Notes: generated by a model not told the origin, from the sequence alone. A stretch of DNA of 64,000 nt from Octadecabacter arcticus 238 (GCF_000155735.2 NC_020908.1:4773501-4837500), one strand, 5' to 3'. Counted from the first letter of the stretch, positions 44,656-54,411 are shown. Made by a program: numbers and translations.

Positions 44656-46061
44656 ATGATGGCCAATATTAAATTCGGCAATACATGGTGGGGAAGCATG
44701 TGGCTGGATGCGCTGATTGATACCGACTACTCCAACCGGTTACCGCGTGGCAAGCGTTACGCCCGCAATGGTTCTGTCAAAAGTGTTAAGATATCTGGCG
44801 TGACGGTTTCGGCGGATGTCCAGGGCTCGCGATCACGACCTTACAAGGTGAGGATTTCGCTACCAAAATTCACCATGAAGGACAAAAAAGCCATTGTCGA
44901 TGCGGTGATTGACAATCCGCTTATCCTCTCACAACTATTAGCACGCCGGCTGTCACCTGCCTTGTATGAGGTATTTGAAGACAAAAATATTCCACTGTTT
45001 CCCGATAAATGGGACGATATTTCCGCCAATTGCTCATGCCCAGACTGGGCTTCGTGCTGCAAGCATATCGCAGCGGTGATCTATCTGATCGCCAATGAGG
45101 TCGACAAAAACCCGTTCCTTTTGTTCGAATTGCATGATTTTGGAATTTTTACGGAACTAGCCCAAAGGGGTTTTTCTATCGAGGAGCATTCGAGCGTTAC
45201 CATTGCTTCATCCAAGCAACTGATGTTGAAAAGGATACCACCAAAAACACAACCTCTGAGCCGGAAGAAACGCGATGAACTGCTTGATAATGTCGATTTT
45301 TCAACAATTCCGTTAGTGCGCGATGAACTGTTATTGCTGCTTGGGGACCAGCCACTTTTCTATCCTTACAAGCCCTTTAAACCCATTTTGGAAAAGGCGC
45401 TAAGGAGCTTTTCCCTACAAGCAAAAAGAGAAATGCGTGATTTCAGGGCGGGGCTGGGTGATGAGAATGCAACCGGGGTTTTCACCGGTGCGGAGATATT
45501 GATTTCAAACGATCTTAATTTGACCGGTCTTGAGGTCATCGGTACTGAGGAAAGCTACTCTGTCGGTAATGGTTGTGATAATTTCGATCTACTTGAAATG
45601 CTATTCACCATCCCCCGCAAGCAAATTCATTCACACCACCACCGCGTCATCTCACTCTCGCTGCTGGTTCATTTCGCCCTCAAACTGCTTGAACAAGGGG
45701 CCGTACTGCCAGAGATTTTGAGTGTTCCCAAAGGCCATCGCATACGTTGGGTGCCAGCGCTTATCAGCCCACAGGTGGCGCTGATTTTTGATTGTATATG
45801 CGCTTTGTCACCCGATGATTTGGTGACAAAGCCAAATTTTGACAAAGTGGAGCAGGTCAAAACCGTGCTTTCTGAAATATTGAGCAACTATGTAAAGAAG
45901 TTTGCGCTCTCACTTTCAGGCGTTCCCAGCGATGAGATAACCACAGTGTTCTTTGATGGCCATGTGATGACAAAACCGCAAAAATTCGAGCAACAAGAAG
46001 TAGCAGAAAATATCGCCTTGTGGTTATCGAGCTTTCATATTGCAGGCAAAAACTATGTGCC
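44656..46061 (+). pseudogene. SWIM–SNF2 helicase, N-terminal half (split by IS1595)
   Basis: About 469 native residues from MMANIKFGNTWWGSMWLDAL. A SWIM zinc finger (CxC...CxH) lies at about residues 125–138: NCSCPDWASCCKHIAAVIYL. It is followed by the helical, SNF2-associated region (about 180–469). The frame then enters an IS1595 element at YVP and stops about 31 residues later at 46155; that tail (RLIPFSPVAPHV...) is IS-encoded. Joined at the 9-bp duplication CTATGTGCC, the frame continues into the second half as KNYVPLVKVDEIESGF, giving a protein of about 1169 residues. The separate product may still be stable. Confidence 0.85.
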
Positions 46062-47263
46062 AAGGCTTATCCCTTTTAGTCCGGTTGCCCCACATGTTGA
46101 CGCGGCGCAGAATCTTGCCCTTGTGGCTTTAGAGGCGGATCGGATCAGTTTGTAACGTCTGGTGGGTTTATAGGGCGTGGCTTTTGCCGTGAACGAGGCC
46201 CTTCAGGCGCGCTGTTCAACAAAATCACGATATGTCGCTGGCCCGAGACCAACACCGATCCCCAGCAGCGTGTCGAAGGCGCTTCGCATGTGTCGCCGTC
46301 GGTTCCAGCGGAACACGAATTCGTCGAGATAGCGTTGTAGATGGCACTTTCTGAGGCCGTGGAAGACGCCTTTTGCCCACGTTTTTAGGTTGGAGAACAC
46401 GCGGTGGACCCAGTGGAGTATGTCGTGTGCCTTCTTGCCGCTGACGACCTTTGCCTCATGCGTGTTTGCAGGAGGATTTTCGTAACCGAGCCAGCCATCC
46501 GTGATGATGTGAGCGCCAGGCTCTACAGCCTGACCAATGAACCCGTGCAGCGTCTTTGACGCGCCGTCGGGAATGTGTTTCATCCTGATACGGCGCGGAT
46601 GTCCGTCACTTGATAACTCGACGGCACAGACGACAAACATCTTTCCGACGGGGCTGCGCCCACCCTTTGGCCGGTTCTCGGGATCATGCCGGGACCGGAA
46701 CGGCATCTCTGTTTCATCGATTTCGACAAGGTCTTTCAGGGGGTTGCGGTCAGGGTTGACCATCGACCGCCGCAGCTTTTGCAAGAGGAGGTCGCCGAGA
46801 AGCGCCATCGGTCCGAGCGACGATGGCGACCCGTCTTGTAGCTGCCAAGGCCAAGTTGCGCCTGAAGTTGCAGCGCTGACATGCCGTTGGAATGGCTGGT
46901 GATGATGTGCGCGGCAAGAAACCAAATTCGCAACGGCAAATGGCTGCTGTGCATTACCGTGCCAGCCGTCACGGATGTCTGCCGTGCGCAACCGGCACAT
47001 TCCCAAGTCGCGCGATTTCGCTTTAACGGCCAGCCCTTGCAGGTGCCACAGGAAGGACAGACGAAGCCCTCAGGCCAACGATGTTCCACCAGATAATGCG
47101 AACACGCTTCCTCATCAGAAAACCTGGCGTCGAACGCGGGGCGGGACATGGGTTTGTCGTTTTTCCATCTGGCTGGCATGGGAAGAACAATACCAGAACA
47201 TTCTAGATTGGCAAGCCGCTTCGCACTACATCAGGTGCCGCCGGAGCAAAGGGGATAAGCCTT
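46062..47263 (-). mobile_element. IS1595 family element with inverted ends and 9-bp duplication
   Basis: 1202 bases. Ends AAGGCTTATCCC on the left and the same inward from the right (similarity extends about 30 bases). Flanked by direct copies of CTATGTGCC (46053–46061, 47264–47272). Sits inside the SWIM–SNF2 gene. Confidence 0.92.
46203..47179 (-). pseudogene. IS1595 transposase, frameshifted
   Basis: The N-terminal part has the zinc ribbon (CPSCGTCKGWPLKRNRATWE then CAGCARQTS) and SYKT; the frame then changes near 46810, in a stretch with about 40 extra bases relative to the expected SYKTAWLLLQKLRR. The second part has the DDE-like core: VEIDETEMPFRSRHD, HIITDGWLGYE and a C-terminal FRWNRRRH. 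The element cannot move itself. Confidence 0.85.
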
Positions 47264-49376
47264 CTATGTGCCTTTGGTCAAGGTCGATGAAATCGAAAGC
47301 GGTTTTTCCATGGAGATTATGGTCGAAAACCGTGCGGAAGACCTCAAAGCACCGGTACGGTTAAAAAATGTCCTCACCCTAAAAAAGTACGCCGCCGCCA
47401 AATATGACATACTAAAAGATGTCACTTTGCTGGCCGACTATTTCCCCGAAATCTCCGATTTTCTCGCTTCCGGCGGTGAGAAAAACCCCAAATTTACACC
47501 TGCAGGTTTTGAAGAGGTGTTGTTTCGCCATCTACCAACCTTAAAACTGCTCAATATTCCCATCCTGCTACCCAAAGGGCTCAACTATCTGGTTCGTCCG
47601 CATATGAGCGCCAGAGTGAGCAAATCAGCCAGTGAGAGCACAAAAACCTATCTGTCACTTGACGATATGCTGTCGTTTCAATGGCACATAGCACTGGGCG
47701 ATAAGATGATGTCACGAGAGGAATTTGAAAAACTGGTGCACGGGCTATCGGGTATCGTCAAAATCAAGGACCAGTACGTCTATATCGACCAGAGGGAGAT
47801 CGCCAAAATCCTCAAAAATCTTGAGAGCGAGCCGAGCCTTTCTTCAAACGAAGCGTTCAAGGCGGTGCTGTCCGGGGAATACAAAGGCAAGACACTGGAG
47901 CTTGATGATGAGATCAAGGCAATGATCAAGCAGATGATGAATGCTGACATGCTGCCCGTGCCCGATGGCTTGCAGGCCACCTTGCGCGACTATCAACATC
48001 GCGGCTTTGAATGGCTGTCGCGTAATGCCCGGCTTGGTTTTGGCTCGCTGATCGCCGACGACATGGGACTTGGCAAGACCATCCAGATCATCGCGCTGTT
48101 GTTGCAGATGCTTGAAGAAGGCCGCCTAGACAAAATACCTGCGCTGGTTGTTGTGCCGACCGCATTGCTTACCAACTGGCGGCGTGAGGTCGATAAATTT
48201 GCTCCCAACTTGCAAGTTCACACCTATCACGGTATGGACCGCAAGTTTGAACTCAAGGGCGTGCATGTTTTTTTAACCACCTATGGTCTCTTGCGACGCG
48301 ACAGCGAGAAATTTGCCAAATTCAAATGGGCAGCGGCGATAATCGACGAGGCGCAGGCGATAAAAAACCACGGCACCGCCCAGACCAAGGCGGTGAAGGA
48401 GATCAATTCCAACCTTCGCATCGCCATGACCGGCACCCCGGTCGAAAACAGACTGACCGAATATTGGAGCATTTTCGATTTTTTGAATAAGGGCTACCTG
48501 AAAGGTGTTAAGGCGTTCAAAGATGAGTTCGCCATGCCTATTGAGGTCGACCGCAACCAGCAGCAATTGGCATTGTTTCGCAAGATTACTGCCCCCTTTA
48601 TTCTGCGGCGCATGAAAACCGACAAGTCTATCATCCAGGATCTGCCTGACAAAATCGAGATCGACCAATATTGCCAGCTTGAGCGGGAGCAGGCAGCACT
48701 TTACCAGACCACCATGAACCAGATCATGGAAAAGATCGAAGAGGCTGATAATATAGAGCGCCGTGGGCTAGTATTGAAATTGATCACGGCTCTAAAGCAA
48801 ATCTGCAATCACCCCTCGCATTTCCTCAAGCACAAGACATTGGATGCTGAAAAATCCGGCAAAACGGCGATGCTTATGGAGCTGATTGACAATATAGCCG
48901 CCAATGAAGAAAAGCTACTGATTTTTACCCAATACACCCAGATGGGAAATTTGCTTCAAAAACTGATAACGGAGAAATTTGGACTTGAGCCCTTGTTTTT
49001 GCATGGTGGGTTGACGCGACAAAGCCGCGATGAGATCGTCGATGACTTCCAGACCAAACCTTATGTAAAAACCTTGATATTGTCACTCAAAGCAGGCGGC
49101 ACTGGGCTCAATTTGACGGCGGCGCAAAATGTCGTGCATTTTGATCTGTGGTGGAACCCGGCTGTCGAGGCGCAGGCCACTGACCGCGCTTACCGCATTG
49201 GTCAGACCAGCAATGTCATGGTCCACCGCCTGATCACCCGAGGTACATTTGAGGAGAAAATCAACACTATGCTCAAAGACAAGCGTGAATTGGCCGACAT
49301 GGCAATATCAAAGGGCGAAAAATGGATCGGCGAGTACACCAACAAAGACTTGCGCGAAATTTTTTCTTTAGAGTGA
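47264..49376 (+). pseudogene. SWIM–SNF2 helicase, C-terminal half (motor)
   Basis: About 703 residues. The first ~230 belong to the SNF2-associated region (VKVDEIESGFSMEIMVENRA). The SNF2 motor follows: Q/I region SLIADDMGLGKTIQIIALL (Walker A), VVVPTALLTNW, motif II IIDEAQAIKN, MTGTPVENRLTEYWSIFDFL, then the helicase C domain with LIFTQYTQMG, LFLHGGLTRQSRDE, LSLKAGGTGLNLTAA and DRAYRIGQTSNVMVHRL. SNF2 motors translocate on double-stranded DNA. A GTG at 47268 is the only possible internal start and has no ribosome site, so expression of the motor is doubtful. Confidence 0.85.
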
Positions 49377-49588
49377 AATATGTGGATTACTGCATAAATT
49401 GGCTTGATATCTGAAAGTCAGCAATATGATATTGCCGCTTTAGATCAAAAATCTCCGTGCATTTTGCCCGTCGCCATCCCAATAATGGCCAGCCTGCGTG
49501 AGGCAGCAACGGGCTCGAATCTGGCTTGCGAAAATGCAGAGAATTACCCCGTTTCGAGGTCGGCTTCCAACGTCACGGACCGGCTGTC

Positions 49589-49620
49589 TCGCACTTGCAG
49601 CGAATGTCAGCAATCCGCCC
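49589..49620. repeat. Dispersed intergenic repeat, diverged copy
   Basis: CACTTGCAGCGAATGTCAGC then AATCCGCCC, a close relative of the repeat at 38261–38288. It lies in the 327-base gap between the helicase and the small broken gene, which holds no other gene. Confidence 0.45.
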
Positions 49621-49836
49621 TTGGTGTCGAATGACACAAACGGCCCATAGCTACTGGCGCAGGTGGAACAAACGCGTATTGACGCAATTATCGTTTCTCA
49701 CCGCTACAGCGCAATAAATCGTGCATATGCTTCATCGCCAAGTAAGGTTTTTAACTGGCGATTTTCCACGTTTTACTTTCCACAAACGGGATTAAAGCCA
49801 CCGGCTTCCAGCCGGTCCGCTTTAGCGTAATGTACT

Positions 49837-49905
49837 ATAATCTTCCCTCTCATTTTTAAGACCCCGCAAAGCAGTAAGGGTCTTAAAAATGAGAGGGAAG
49901 ATTAT
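49837..49905 (+). promoter_or_regulatory. 28-bp perfect stem covering the tnpA ribosome site
   Basis: The block from ATAATCTTCCCTCTC to AAGACCC (49837–49864) is exactly inverted at 49878–49905 with a 13-base loop. The right arm contains the ribosome site (GAGGGAAG) and the first two bases of the tnpA ATG. As an RNA hairpin it would block translation; such control is known for IS200. The same stem recurs in elements C and D. Confidence 0.9.
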
Positions 49906-50323
49906 GATCTATTCCACAGGAAGCCATACCAAATTTTATCACCGATTTCACGTCGTCTGGACAACAAAATACCGATACAAAGTTATGCGCGGTGAGATGC
50001 GTGAGCGTATCCGTGAAATCATTATCCAAACATGCCAAGAACTTGGCGTGCATATTGAGAAGGGCGTATTGTCGACCGATCACGTCCACATGTTCATATC
50101 GGTCCCGCCTCAGATAGCATTGTCAAAGGTGATGATGCGGATCAAGGGACGCTCGTCTTATAAGATACAGCGCGAGTTTCCCGAACTGCGCAAACGGTAC
50201 TGGGGCCAGCGGTTTTGGGCTCGCGGATTTTTCTCAACAACCAGCGGCAATGTCACTGACGCTGTCATACTTCAGTATCTTGAATTACATTCAAAAAGGG
50301 AACCTACCGGCGTCAGCCGGTAG
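49904..50323 (+). CDS. tnpA: IS200 transposase (HUH Y1), element A
   Basis: 139 residues from MIYSTGSHTKFYHRFHVVWT, the start placed at the edge of the regulatory stem. A single-strand DNA transposase: HUH motif in STDHVHMFISVPP, one catalytic Tyr in NVTDAVILQYLELH. No accessory tnpB. Intact; it differs from element D by a few residues (HIEKGVL/HIETGVL, IIQTCQ/IIQLCQ). Confidence 0.95.
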   Translation: MIYSTGSHTKFYHRFHVVWTTKYRYKVMRGEMRERIREIIIQTCQELGVHIEKGVLSTDHVHMFISVPPQIALSKVMMRIKGRSSYKIQREFPELRKRYWGQRFWARGFFSTTSGNVTDAVILQYLELHSKREPTGVSR

Positions 50324-50705
50324 TCGTTCAGTTTCCACAAACGGGATTAAAGCCACCGGCTTCCAGCCGGTCCGCTTTAGCGTAATTTACTTTCCACAAA
50401 CGGGATTAAAGCCACCGGCTTCCAGCCGGTCCGCTTTAGCGTAATGTACTATAATCTTCCCTCTCATTTTTAAGACCCCGCGAAGCAGTAAGGGTCTTAA
50501 AAATGAGAGGGAAGATTATGATCTATTCCACAGGAAGCCATACCAAATTTTATCACCGGTTTCACGTCGTCTGGACAACAAAATACCGATACAAAGTTAT
50601 GCGCGGTGAGATGCGTGAGCGTATCCGTGAAATCATTATCCAAACATGCCAAGAACTTGGCGTGCATATTGAGAAGGGCGTATTGTCGACCGATCACGTC
50701 CACAT

Positions 50706-51791
50706 CTTAGGCTCAAGTTTCAAATGCAACACTCAGAGCCCTTTGGGCATAGGATGTTGTGATGGACATACGAAGCAAGCACCTCAGCAGCGAGGACCGT
50801 GGCGTGATATTAGCCGAGCATAATAGGGGCAGCAGTCAGCGGTTGATCGGCCAGCTTTTGCATCGCCCGGCGAGCACGATCTGCCGTGAGCTGGCGCGAG
50901 GTCGGCAGGAAGACGGCAGCTATTGCCCGCAAGCGGCGCGGCAGGCCTATGATGCCCGGCGTGCGCGCTGCCGCCGCGAGCGCAAGCTTGTGGAGGGGAG
51001 CGATCTTTATCGTTTCGTTCATGGCAAGCTCGTACATCTGCACTGGTCGCCTGAGCAGATTGCGCAGAGACTGCGTCTCATGAAGCCTGATGATCCATCC
51101 GCCCATGTGAGCCATGAGACCATCTATGCCGCGATTTACGCGCAGCCACGTGGTGGGCTGAAGGCGGCGATGATCGAGGCGTTGCGTCAAGCGAAGCCTA
51201 AGCGTGGGCTCAAGCGCAGGACAGCGGCGGGCAGTGCTATGGTCCCGGAATCATTGCGCATTATCAACCGCCCTGAAGAGATCGAAGCGCGACTGGTACC
51301 AGGCCATTGGGAGGGCGACCTCATCAAGGGCGCATTCAATCGCTCGTCAGTGGGGACCTTGGTCGAGCGCAAGACACGCTTTGTCATTCTTTGCAAAATG
51401 GACGGCAATGGGGCCGAGGCCGCGCTCGACAGCTTCACCCGCCAGATGAGACGACTACCCGCTGCTTTGCGCAAGAGCATGACCTACGACCGCGGCTCCG
51501 AAATGGCCTGCCACCCCGAACTCGCCAGACGGTTGAAGATCGATATCTGGTTCTGCGATCCGCATGCGCCTTGGCAGCGTGGCAGCAACGAGAACACCAA
51601 CGGACTGCTGCGTCAGTACATGCCCAAAGGAACTGACCTGAACGGTGCAAGCCAAACATGGCTCAACGACGTTGCAAACCTGATGAACAACCGTCCGAGA
51701 AAAACTCTCGGTTGGAGAACACCCGCTGAAGCCATGGCCGACGAAATCGCGGCCTTCAAATCAACCGTTGCACTTGATGTTTGAATCCAAG
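50706..51791 (+). mobile_element. IS30 family element, 1086 bp
   Basis: Inverted ends CTTAGGCTCAAGTTTCAAAT (left) and CTTGGATTCAAACATCAAGT (right, inward), both followed by GCAAC. Flanked by the 3-base duplication CAT (50703–50705, 51792–51794). Confidence 0.95.
50759..51784 (+). CDS. IS30 family transposase
   Basis: 341 residues. N-terminal helix-turn-helix pair (LSSEDRGVILAEHNRG, QRLIGQLLHRPASTICRELA), then the DDE domain: VPGHWEGDLIKG (D), SMTYDRGSEMACH (D), HAPWQRGSNENTNGLLRQYM (E), and RKTLGWRTPAEAM near the end, all signature IS30. A start one codon later is equally possible. Intact. Confidence 0.96.
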   Translation: MMDIRSKHLSSEDRGVILAEHNRGSSQRLIGQLLHRPASTICRELARGRQEDGSYCPQAARQAYDARRARCRRERKLVEGSDLYRFVHGKLVHLHWSPEQIAQRLRLMKPDDPSAHVSHETIYAAIYAQPRGGLKAAMIEALRQAKPKRGLKRRTAAGSAMVPESLRIINRPEEIEARLVPGHWEGDLIKGAFNRSSVGTLVERKTRFVILCKMDGNGAEAALDSFTRQMRRLPAALRKSMTYDRGSEMACHPELARRLKIDIWFCDPHAPWQRGSNENTNGLLRQYMPKGTDLNGASQTWLNDVANLMNNRPRKTLGWRTPAEAMADEIAAFKSTVALDV

Positions 51792-52102
51792 CATGTTCAT
51801 ATCGGTCCCGCCTCAGATAGCATTGTCAAAGGTGATGATGCGGATCAAGGGACGCTCGTCTTATAAGATACAGCGCGAGTTTCCCGAACTGCGCAAACGG
51901 TACTGGGGCCAGCGGTTTTGGGCTCGCGGATTTTTCTCAACAACTAGCGGCAATGTCACTGACGCTGTCATACTTCAGTATCTTGAATTACATTCAAAAA
52001 GGGAACCTACCGGCGTCAGCCGGTAGTCGTTCAGTATAATCTTCCCTCTCATTTTTAAGACCCCGCGAAGCGGTAAGGGTCTTAAAAATGAGAGGGAAGA
52101 TT

Positions 52103-52522
52103 ATGATCTATTCCACAGGAAGCCATACCAAATTTTATCACCGATTTCACGTCGTCTGGACAACAAAATACCGATACAAAGTTATGCGCGGTGAAATGCG
52201 TGAGCGTATCTGTGAAATAATTATCCAATTATGCCAAGAACTTGGCGTGCATATTGAGACGGGCGTATTGTCGACCGATCACGTCCACATGTTCATATCG
52301 GTCCCGCCTCAGATAGCTTTGTCAAAGGTGATGATGCGGATCAAGGGACGCTCGTCTTATAAGATACAGCGCGAGTTTCCCGAACTGCGCAAACGGTACT
52401 GGGGCCAGCGGTTTTGGGCTCGCGGATTTTTCTCAACAACTAGCGGCAATGTCACTGACGCTGTCATACTTCAGTATCTTGAATTACATTCAAAAAGGGA
52501 ACCTACCGGCGTCAGCCGGTAG
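52103..52522 (+). CDS. tnpA: IS200 transposase (HUH Y1), element D
   Basis: 139 residues, intact, with HUH in STDHVHMFIS and the Tyr in AVILQYLELH. Preceded by the same 28-bp stem (loop CGCGAAGCGGTAA here). The coding part is whole, although its left end is separated by element C. Transposase from A or D could act on any of the ends in trans. Confidence 0.94.
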   Translation: MIYSTGSHTKFYHRFHVVWTTKYRYKVMRGEMRERICEIIIQLCQELGVHIETGVLSTDHVHMFISVPPQIALSKVMMRIKGRSSYKIQREFPELRKRYWGQRFWARGFFSTTSGNVTDAVILQYLELHSKREPTGVSR

Positions 52523-52604
52523 TCGTTCAGTTACGTCTAAGCCTGTCTAACGCACTGTTCAGTTTTAAAATGCGCTTTTCATCAGCTGTCATGCGGCTTG
52601 CCAT

Positions 52605-52909
52605 CAATTACTCCGAGTTTTTAATACTGTAGCCGGTTTTGGAAATGCACCCGAGTACAAAAGTAACTGTTAACATACACAATGTGGGTCCGCGAAGCGA
52701 CCGTGCTTCAGGTCACTTCCGGCCCCTTGCTGCCGTTCACCCGACTCCGGTCATGCTGCGGTGCTGACCGTCAGAGCGGCCATTCACTGTGAGCGCAAGA
52801 TCAATCACTGGCGGATACACGAAATTCTGACTACGCAGCCTTGAGTTGTACGACCGCCAAGCAAGGCTTCGCGGTAACCAAGGCCTTGTACTGTTAAAGG
52901 CTGCAGAGA
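52605..52909. other. Gap without a recognised gene
   Basis: About 305 bases between the small interrupted gene and the third IS256. I see no convincing frame or repeat apart from the target duplication CTGCAGAGA at 52901–52909. The upstream part should hold the promoter of the small gene. Confidence 0.6.
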
Positions 52910-54296
52910 GAGTTATTGTCAAATCTGGTGTTTGAGTATTGTTGGTCATGCGGTGATCTGGTCGGGGTTTGTGGTTTCGATTCCGTCTTTGAACGTGACG
53001 CCTGTGATGACTTTTGCGAGGTAGTCAAAGCCGCGTAGCTTCCTCCAATTTTGCTCAGCACATTGCCCCAGTTTGAACATCATGTGCAGCATGCCATCGC
53101 GTGACAGGCAGCCCTTTGAACGCTTGGTACGATGCCGGATCGTCGCGAAGGCCGATTCAATTGGATTGCTAGTGCGGATGCTTTGCCAATGCTGCGCCGG
53201 GAAGTCGAAGAATGCCATGAGTTCCTCACGATCTTTTTGCAGGCATAGTGTGGCCTTGGGGTATTTGGGTTCGTAGGTTTTGATGAACAGATCGAACGCC
53301 TTTTCTGCATCGACTTTGGTCTCGGCCTGCCAGATGTCGTGCAGCGCGGCCTTGGCTTTTGGCTGAGACAGCTTGGGTAAACAATTGAGCACGTTCATCG
53401 TTTTGTGTTGCCAACAGCGTTGATGGCGGGTCTCAGGATAGACTTCGTCCATGGCCGCCCAAAACCCCATGGCACCGTCCCCGATGGTCAGTTTGGGCGC
53501 ATTCATGCCTCAGCTTTTGAGGTTAAGCAGAACCTCGCGCCAGCTCTGCGTGGACTCGCGCACCCCATCCTCAATTGCCAGAAATCGCTTCTTGCCACGG
53601 GCAGTTACCCCAATAATAACAAGGGCACAGAGCTTGTCATCCTCGCCCCGAAGGCCGCTGTGAACGCCGTCGGCCCAGATATAGACGATGGGCTCGTCAT
53701 CTAACTCAGCGCCTTTCCAAGCCTCGTATTCATTGGCCCAATCGCGTTTTAAACGCGAAACCGTATTAGCCGACAAGCCAACGGCATCTGGGCCCAGAAG
53801 AACCTTGAGGGCGGGAGCCATCTCGCCGCTGGAGATCCCTTTGAGGTAAAGCCATGGCAAGGCCGCTTCCAGCGTCTTCGTGCGGCGCACATAGGGCGGC
53901 ACCAGGGCAGACCGGAATGTCACCGGTGTGCCGTCCTTGGACCGAACCTTTGGAATGCGCACGCTCACAGGGCCAATGCCCGTTTGAAACGGGCGGGCCG
54001 GATGATGTCCATTACGCACGACTGCCGCGTGACCGGCATCGGTGCGTAAGCCGGTAAATTGCGCCAAATAACTGACAAGCTCAGCCTCAACTGCTGTCGC
54101 GATCAATTGTTGTGCTCCCGTTTTCAGCAACTCCGTCAACGCGTCCGTCATCTCGTCTCGACGCGCAAAATCAACAATGTTAGTAGTTCCCATGGTGGTG
54201 TATCTCCTTTGGTTGGGCTGCTGTCTTCCAACAACAATTCAACCAGATACGCCGCCAACCTTCAAACCACTCAAACACCAGATTCAGTCATAGCTC
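52910..54296 (-). mobile_element. IS256 copy 3, full length with 9-bp target duplication
   Basis: 1387 bases, the same length as copy 2, flanked by CTGCAGAGA (52901–52909, 54297–54305). Ends as in copy 2. Confidence 0.97.
52946..54193 (-). pseudogene. IS256 transposase with one nonsense mutation
   Basis: Nearly identical to the intact copy 2 protein, but CGA (Arg in NLKSRGMNAPKL) has become TGA at 53507–53509, splitting the frame into 227 and 186 residues. A second difference (LTIGDG for LAIGDG) follows. The stop comes before the second catalytic Asp, so no active protein is made. Element ends remain complete and could be moved by copy 2. Confidence 0.95.
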
Positions 54297-54411
54297 CTGC
54301 AGAGAAAGTAAACTCTCTTCGTAATTGCCGACATCTCGAACTAACCCATAGTTGCCCTTGCGGGTCCTCCCAGTTAATTGTTCCCGTAAACCAATATAGG
54401 GGGCTCAGCTT

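Larger units (their letters stand above)
49777..50331 (+). mobile_element. IS200 element A, complete (555 bp)
   Basis: Left end TTTCCACAAACGGG begins straight after TTTTAC; right end closes with the small hairpin ACCGGCGTCAGCCGGT and GTCGTTCAG. The left end has its own hairpin ACCGGCTTCCAGCCGGT. It directly abuts element D. Confidence 0.93.
50518..52026 (+). pseudogene. IS200 transposase of element C, broken by IS30
   Basis: Same protein as in A, but cut within the HUH motif: STDHVH ends at 50705 and MFISVPPQIALSKV resumes at 51792–51794 onward after the IS30. Both halves are otherwise undamaged, so IS30 arrived recently. Confidence 0.93.
50391..52034 (+). mobile_element. IS200 element C, interrupted by IS30
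   Basis: 1644 bases = 555 (IS200) + 1086 (IS30) + 3 (target duplication). Inserted straight after TTAC inside the left end of element D. Confidence 0.92.
50332..52530 (+). mobile_element. IS200 element D, split by element C
   Basis: Left 59 bases at 50332–50390, the other 496 at 52035–52530: together 555, exactly the length of A. Its left end reads TAATTTAC where A and C read TAATGTAC, so a single change created the TTAC target that C then used. Confidence 0.92.
49704..52604 (-). pseudogene. 48-codon gene interrupted by the IS200 nest
   Basis: Starts at 52604 with MASRMTADEKRILKLNSALD after a GGAG site, reads RLRR to 52531, and resumes left of the nest at 49776 in the same frame: K, in-frame TAA, then NVENRQLKTLLGDEAYARFI to a stop at 49704. 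If the TAA was once a sense codon (CAA), the product was a ~47-residue helical protein. The IS200 target TTAC lies exactly over this codon. Family not recognised. Confidence 0.6.

Noticed and set aside
46153-47247. IS1595 ends placed at GGTGGGTTTATAGGG and GGCACCTGATGTAG
   Set aside because: These were my first choice, but they give no duplication and two stops on joining. The outer AAGGCTTATCCC ends give a 9-bp duplication and restore the helicase frame.
49777-52530. CRISPR-like array from the repeated blocks at 49.8–52.5 kb
   Set aside because: The repeats are IS200 ends and stems at element spacing, not short regular repeat–spacer units.
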